Of a DNA stretch of 10,486 nucleotides, positions 6,608 to 10,486 are shown one piece after another. The DNA comes from Anaerolineales bacterium (GTDB taxonomy: Bacteria; Chloroflexota; Anaerolineae; Anaerolineales; Villigracilaceae), in the NCBI GenBank assembly GCA_020847355.1, contig JADLCG010000265.1:1-10486 (forward strand). The letters are read 5' to 3'. Position 1 is the stretch's first letter. Every line of letters starts with the position of its first letter. The position numbers and the translations under genes are program-made. The notes beneath the pieces are model-generated. The model was given only the letters and a program-made list of their open reading frames with translations. It did no database searches and was not told where the DNA came from.

Positions 6608-9600
6608 TTATGGCAGGAGTAGATTGAACGTTCTTTGTATGAAGACTGCCATCTGCGCGCGGGTGACAGATTGATTAGAGCAGAAATTACCGCCGCCACA
6701 GCCGCTGGTAATCCCTTCCGTTGCAAAAGCTTCAATCCAAGCGGCGGCGAAAGCGTTGACAGGCACGTCGTTGAACACCGTTCCAGTAGCGGGCGGCGGG
6801 GTGTATGAATTGCCGTGGATCGCTTTCATCAGGAAGATCGCCATTTGTGCGCGGGTGACTACGCCGTCAGAGCAGTAGTTCAGCGGCGTAACGGAACACC
6901 CACTTGTGATGCCAGCCGCATAAATGGATTCGATCTGCGCCCAAGCAAAGGCGTTCATCGGCACATCTGCGAAGGTGGGGTATGGGCCAGGGAGTTTTTC
7001 ATACGCGCCGATTTCGCAAGTTGTGCCTTGCGGGCGGGTCACGCCCCGCTGATCAAACAATTCGCAAGTTGAATTATTACCTGCCGCAATTACAGGAGAG
7101 CCTGGCGCTGGCGCCATCGTTTGAGTTAAACCGCCATTTTTCGAAAGCGACCCAAGTAGCGGATCAACAGTTAAAGCAGGCGTTCCGCATCCAGAATTCG
7201 TTTCCACCAAATTATTTGCATTAACCACAAGGCTGTTTGTGCTAAAACAATCTACATCCGGAGACGAGCTATTGGCAAGGATTGTATTAGTAACGCTGAC
7301 TGAGCCGGTATTGTTGTATAGATTCCCCAATCCATTTGCAGATAGCGTGCTAGAGTTGACAGTCAGGGCGCTGGCGTCGTTATAAATTCCTTCATTAACA
7401 TTGTTGACGATGGTGCTATTGCGTATCTGCGCAGTGGCATCTGCGTTCGCTACATGTACGCCTCTGCCCGAATTGGAGATAGTAACGCTCTTGATAAGCG
7501 CATTTACAGTTGAATTATTGCCATTGCTTGGACTATCTAAAACATAGACCCCGGCGTTAAGCGCGCCATTGACGGTTAGATTTTCTATAGTCACAGAGGT
7601 GTTGGCGGCGTCGCTATCATAACCTTCGTAGTTATTAACCCATACGCCATAATCTCCACCGCTCACCGACCCGCCTGAGATAGCTATTTCAGCAGATGTG
7701 GATGTATTCCAAATATTGTATCCGGCCGATGGCGTTTGGGAAAGAACGCCAATATTAATGACATTATTAGAAATAGTTGTATCGGTAGAGCCCTGAAAGC
7801 TACTTATCAACATGCCGTTCCATTTTGTTGCCCCAGAGCTACTAATAGCGGTAATCGTGTTGTTTGTAACCGGCATGTCAGAGGCGCTTGAATACCACAG
7901 ATTGTGAAAGATGCCCATGCGCCAGGCATTAATCTCGTTATTACTAATTGTGCCGGCGCTACCCGGGTTGGCTTGATAGAAATTCCCCGTTTGAACGCCC
8001 GTACGCACATTATCCAATACATTATCGGTTATATCGGCATAGAAGTTGTTGTAAACTAAAACGCCAATACCCCAATTAAAGGTCGTTTCGCCAATATCTT
8101 GGATCAAGTTGTAGCGTATATAGTTTCCGCTAGTGGCAGTATCGTCAACGTAGTTGTAAAAATCAACGGCGGTATAGGTGCTGTTTTGTAGAATGTTGTT
8201 TTCAACAACGATATTTCCAACGCCCTCGTAACTAGCGATAAGTTCGCAAGCGTCCACATCCGCAGAACCAATCAGAACGCCGCTAGTCAAATTAGGGTTG
8301 TCGCCGTCAAAAGTAAATCCCTTAATCGTAATATTACTAGTAGTCAAATATGCGATAAGCGCGCAAGTTCCAGATGGATCTGGAGCAGAGGTTGCCGGGT
8401 GAATAACAGCTTCCGTGCCGCGAGCGCCAACATTGGGATCAATTGCGCTATTAGGGCCTAACAACGTAAGCGCTTTATCAATATATAGCTCCTCAATGTA
8501 ATTTCCGGCAGAGACTACGATTGTATCGCCAGGAGCGGCAAAATCAATCGCTTCTTGAATGCCGCAATGATAGGTGCCTTTAGTCTGATTAACTATCGGG
8601 GGGTTGTCGCTTGCCTCACTGCCAACCACGCGGTAGTCTAACCCATTGGTTGTATATGTATTGCCAAGGACTCTGACGCAGGCAAGCGGCGAATTGCCAC
8701 GACCAAAATAATCGTCAGCCAAATCACTTTGATCGCCATCTGTATTTGTGTTGGCGGTATATGGTAAATGTCCGGCCTGAATTTGCACCCCTACTTCATT
8801 ATTTACCAAGGTATTGTTCAAAACCGTTATATTTTGCCCCTCTACGACGATACCAAAGCCAGCGCTGTTTGAGCCTACGTTGTTTTGGGCATAACCAGTA
8901 ACAGTGTTATTGCGCACAACTACTCCAGTGGGAATATCAACATTACCTGCGGCATAAGCGCGCCGAAAAACGGCAATGCCCGCAAAGTCGCGTAGATCTG
9001 CAGGCGGCATACTTAATGTAACTGTATTGTTTTCTACAACAATACTGCCATCGCCGCTAGTAACGCCTGTTCCATTTGGCAGTTTAATTTCAATGCCAAA
9101 ACGTCCGTTATTAGTAAGCGCATTATTACTAATAATGTTAGCCCCGGCGCCAGACATTAACCCAATAACCGCCATGCCGCTATCAGAATTATTGATTACT
9201 GTGTTGCCGGTGATGGTTACGCCTGAAGCTGTGCCATCTTGTAGTTCGATGCCGCAACAGTTATTATTAGCGACATAGTTGTTAGTAATCGTAATGTTCT
9301 GTTTAAAGCCATTCCATATTACAATGCCGCGACTTCGGTTAAATTGCGCATCAACGTTAGTGATAAGAACATTTGAGACGGGCCCGTTCATATAGATGCC
9401 GCCGCCGTTAACTGCATTAGCGGTGTTATTGCTATAAGTATGAACGTTTTCAATTGTCAAATTGTTGTTACTCAAGGCGCCGTAAATCCCGCTATTACTT
9501 GAGAAGTTTTGAACGCGTAAATTTTTTATTGTCACCCCGGTAACATTTGCGTTAATAGTAATTCCGGGAGAATTGACAGACGCTGGCGAAGCGCTATCAA

Positions 9601-9880
9601 TGATTGTATGCGTTGATGGATTAGGCGCATCATTAGGGTTTAAGGCAACAGCGCCAATTAAGGTAATGTTATTTTTATCAATCACAATGTTTTCATTATA
9701 GGTTCCAACCCCCACCTGAATTGTATCCCCGCTACTGGACGCGGCAATCGCGGCTTGAATAGTGGTGAAATCACAGCCTGAGGCGCAAACGGTGTAAGTA
9801 GCCGCCAACGCACTGCTGGAAGGCAAAAAAGCCCCCATCATCAATATGAAGAACAAAGCGACTTTCGAAAGCAAATTCAT
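6608..9880 (-). CDS. Secreted two-module beta-helix surface protein with SLH-like C-terminal repeats
   Basis: The 1090-residue protein opens with a clean signal peptide, hydrophobic core 7-20 and likely cleavage after ALA (26/27). Residues 28-76 form a beta-helix N-cap with TTIQAAIAASSSGDTIQVG, followed by Asn-rich coils (ITNN, VENNTV, ISNN) to about 420. A second cap of the same type begins near 427 (IQEAIDFAAPGDTIVV) and starts another helix to about 860. Residues about 866-961 resemble the choice-of-anchor Q region: DPLLGSL...NGG, PGSPVI, DQRGVTRP and CEIGAYE. Two SLH-like repeats follow at about 969-1020 and 1035-1086, each with DVP, AGITSGC or EGITSGC, and VTRAQMA, and each with a Cys pair (995/1003, 1061/1067). 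Pectin-lyase-like helices bind or cut polysaccharide, but I see no catalytic residues, so adhesin or structural roles are as likely. The SLH-like end probably binds the cell wall or surface layer. The start follows AGGAGGTC. Confidence 0.9.
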   Translation of the reverse strand: MNLLSKVALFFILMMGAFLPSSSALAATYTVCASGCDFTTIQAAIAASSSGDTIQVGVGTYNENIVIDKNNITLIGAVALNPNDAPNPSTHTIIDSASPASVNSPGITINANVTGVTIKNLRVQNFSSNSGIYGALSNNNLTIENVHTYSNNTANAVNGGGIYMNGPVSNVLITNVDAQFNRSRGIVIWNGFKQNITITNNYVANNNCCGIELQDGTASGVTITGNTVINNSDSGMAVIGLMSGAGANIISNNALTNNGRFGIEIKLPNGTGVTSGDGSIVVENNTVTLSMPPADLRDFAGIAVFRRAYAAGNVDIPTGVVVRNNTVTGYAQNNVGSNSAGFGIVVEGQNITVLNNTLVNNEVGVQIQAGHLPYTANTNTDGDQSDLADDYFGRGNSPLACVRVLGNTYTTNGLDYRVVGSEASDNPPIVNQTKGTYHCGIQEAIDFAAPGDTIVVSAGNYIEELYIDKALTLLGPNSAIDPNVGARGTEAVIHPATSAPDPSGTCALIAYLTTSNITIKGFTFDGDNPNLTSGVLIGSADVDACELIASYEGVGNIVVENNILQNSTYTAVDFYNYVDDTATSGNYIRYNLIQDIGETTFNWGIGVLVYNNFYADITDNVLDNVRTGVQTGNFYQANPGSAGTISNNEINAWRMGIFHNLWYSSASDMPVTNNTITAISSSGATKWNGMLISSFQGSTDTTISNNVINIGVLSQTPSAGYNIWNTSTSAEIAISGGSVSGGDYGVWVNNYEGYDSDAANTSVTIENLTVNGALNAGVYVLDSPSNGNNSTVNALIKSVTISNSGRGVHVANADATAQIRNSTIVNNVNEGIYNDASALTVNSSTLSANGLGNLYNNTGSVSVTNTILANSSSPDVDCFSTNSLVVNANNLVETNSGCGTPALTVDPLLGSLSKNGGLTQTMAPAPGSPVIAAGNNSTCELFDQRGVTRPQGTTCEIGAYEKLPGPYPTFADVPMNAFAWAQIESIYAAGITSGCSVTPLNYCSDGVVTRAQMAIFLMKAIHGNSYTPPPATGTVFNDVPVNAFAAAWIEAFATEGITSGCGGGNFCSNQSVTRAQMAVFIQRTFNLLLP

Positions 9881-9883
9881 TTT

Positions 9884-9891
9884 GACCTCCT
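9884..9891 (-). promoter_or_regulatory. Near-perfect ribosome binding site of the beta-helix gene
   Basis: AGGAGGTC on the minus strand lies three to four bases upstream of ATG 9880 (about seven from its central G). It is the strongest Shine-Dalgarno in the window, fixes the start codon and suggests high translation, as expected of a surface protein. Confidence 0.8.
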
Positions 9892-9908
9892 AATTTGTTT
9901 TGGATAAA

Positions 9909-9928
9909 TATGAGAAATTTATGAGAAA
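9909..9928. repeat. Direct repeat of TATGAGAAA with 11-bp period
   Basis: TATGAGAAA occurs at 9909-9917 and again at 9920-9928, an 11-base period or one helical turn. It lies in the leader or upstream region of the beta-helix gene and could bind a regulator on one face. The AT-rich composition makes chance possible. Confidence 0.4.
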
Positions 9929-9938
9929 CTACTCTACC

Positions 9939-9967
9939 ATCCTAACATTTTTGCAAGGTTTTTGCAA
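9939..9967 (-). promoter_or_regulatory. Candidate promoter of the beta-helix gene
   Basis: On the minus strand, -35 TTGCAA (9962-9967) and -10 TAGGAT (9939-9944) have a 17-base spacer. The predicted start near 9932 gives a leader of about 50 bases. The -10 differs from consensus at two positions and the -35 at two, so the call is tentative. Confidence 0.4.
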
Positions 9968-9968
9968 G
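9948..9968. repeat. Direct repeat of TTTTTGCAAG with 11-bp period
   Basis: Ten identical bases occur at 9948-9957 and 9959-9968, again with an 11-base period. The repeat overlaps the candidate -35 and spacer of the beta-helix gene, a typical place for an activator or repressor site. The rest of the 295-base gap 9881-10175 holds only AT-rich sequence and the ftsZ terminator. Confidence 0.45.
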
Positions 9969-10046
9969 AGACATTTGTTGATTTACTATTATTTTAAAAC
10001 TATTCAAAAAAATTGATCCAGACAACGTCGTGAATAACGATCTGCC

Positions 10047-10091
10047 AAAAACACAGACAGCGCCAAGCAAATTGCTTGGCGCTGTCTGTGT
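10047..10091 (-). terminator. Long hairpin terminator downstream of ftsZ
   Basis: Perfect 20-base arms (10051-10070 and 10072-10091) are separated by a single base, giving a practical stem of about 18 bp with a 5-base loop. On the minus strand five T residues follow (complement of 10047-10051). It lies about 85 bases past the ftsZ stop. The stem is longer than most intrinsic terminators, so a role as an mRNA 3' stabiliser is also possible. Confidence 0.75.
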
Positions 10092-10175
10092 GAAATAGCC
10101 TCACCTATAAGGTTAGCTAACGACATCAAGTTACAGATTCTCTAAATGTAATGCCGCTTAGCGTTTTACAAAATC

Positions 10176-10486
10176 TTATCTTCTATTTCTCAAAAAGGTC
10201 GGGACATCCAAATCGTCGCTGTTGATGCTGGGCGTTGGCGTAGATTTTACGTCGCTGGACGCAGGTTTGTAATCCGCCGAGACGCTCACCGATTCTGTCG
10301 TGCGCGGAAATGCGATTGGAAGCGAAGCAGGCTTATCGTTTGTGCGCGGGATGCGCTCCAAGGCGCGGCGCGGAATGCCGCTCCGTTCAAAGCCAGTGGC
10401 GATGACCGTACAGCGAATCTCATCGCCCATTTCTGGGTCAATCACTGCGCCGAAGATCATGTTCACATCTGGGTGCGCAGTTTCGC
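10176..10486 (-). CDS. ftsZ: Cell division protein FtsZ, C-terminal part (5' end beyond window)
   Basis: The frame is open to the right edge and gives 102 residues before the stop at 10176. The first residues (HPDVNMIFGAVIDPEMGDEIRCTVIATGF, in family order) are the last strands of the tubulin-like FtsZ C-terminal subdomain. A linker of roughly 55 residues rich in Pro, Ser and Thr follows. The protein ends in DDLDVPTFLRNRR, the conserved C-terminal peptide that binds FtsA, SepF or other membrane anchors of the Z-ring. FtsZ polymerises with GTP at midcell and recruits the division machinery; the GTP-binding part is outside the window. A long hairpin terminator follows, so this is probably the last gene of its operon. 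Confidence 0.95.
   Translation of the reverse strand, partial: ETAHPDVNMIFGAVIDPEMGDEIRCTVIATGFERSGIPRRALERIPRTNDKPASLPIAFPRTTESVSVSADYKPASSDVKSTPTPSINSDDLDVPTFLRNRR

Noticed and set aside
7807..8022. Minus-strand frame of 71 codons inside the beta-helix gene
   Set aside because: A shifted-frame shadow of the beta-helix gene, which stays open with regular repeats across the whole segment.
9121..9137. Perfect 17-base palindrome CATTATTACTAATAATG
   Set aside because: It lies inside the beta-helix coding region and follows from Asn and Ser codons in the ISNN repeats; similar AT-rich pairs recur there by composition.
10112..10121. Palindrome GTTAGCTAAC between ftsZ and its terminator
   Set aside because: A 10-base palindrome is common by chance and has no T-run or promoter context.

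Overview
The window looks like a chromosomal stretch from a Chloroflexota bacterium, most likely class Anaerolineae. This is an inference from protein style, not a database result. The pointers are paired cysteine-bearing SLH-like repeats (DVP...AAGITSGC...YC...VTRAQMA), a beta-helix protein with a 'choice-of-anchor Q' type end, a lipoprotein with an Ala/Thr/Pro linker after its cysteine, and an FtsZ ending in the VPTFLRNRR tail peptide. Six protein genes lie on the minus strand and one on the plus strand. Both window edges cut a gene.

Layout from left to right. 1-1415 (minus, 3' end missing) is a secreted TAP-like alpha/beta hydrolase, probably a lipoprotein. 1489-2496 (minus) is a zinc-dependent histone-deacetylase-superfamily enzyme with all metal and catalytic residues; a long interrupted inverted repeat lies in its 5' region. 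2642-3151 (minus) is a small FHA-domain protein, shorter than the longest open frame, because a strong promoter overlaps the longer version's TTG start. 3264-5894 (minus) is the type IIA topoisomerase A subunit (gyrA). It has a clear promoter and terminator, a C-terminal domain without a canonical GyrA box in the first blade, and a lysine-rich tail that contains a 7-bp-period repeat.

6146-6568 (plus) is a small two-helix membrane protein of unknown function, divergent from gyrA and convergent with the next gene; the two convergent genes share a bidirectional terminator. 6608-9880 (minus) is a 1090-residue secreted beta-helix surface protein built from two beta-helix modules, a choice-of-anchor-Q-like region and two SLH-like repeats. 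It has a near-perfect ribosome binding site and helically phased direct repeats upstream. 10176-10486 (minus, 5' end missing) is the C-terminal end of FtsZ, followed by a long hairpin terminator.

Functionally this is a housekeeping backbone (ftsZ, gyrA) carrying cell-surface and accessory genes. Most genes have their own promoter or terminator, so they do not look like one operon. I saw no tRNA, rRNA, CRISPR array, transposase or obvious defence system. The most interesting points are the unusual GyrA C-terminal domain and tail, the duplicated architecture of the surface protein, and the undescribed membrane protein.
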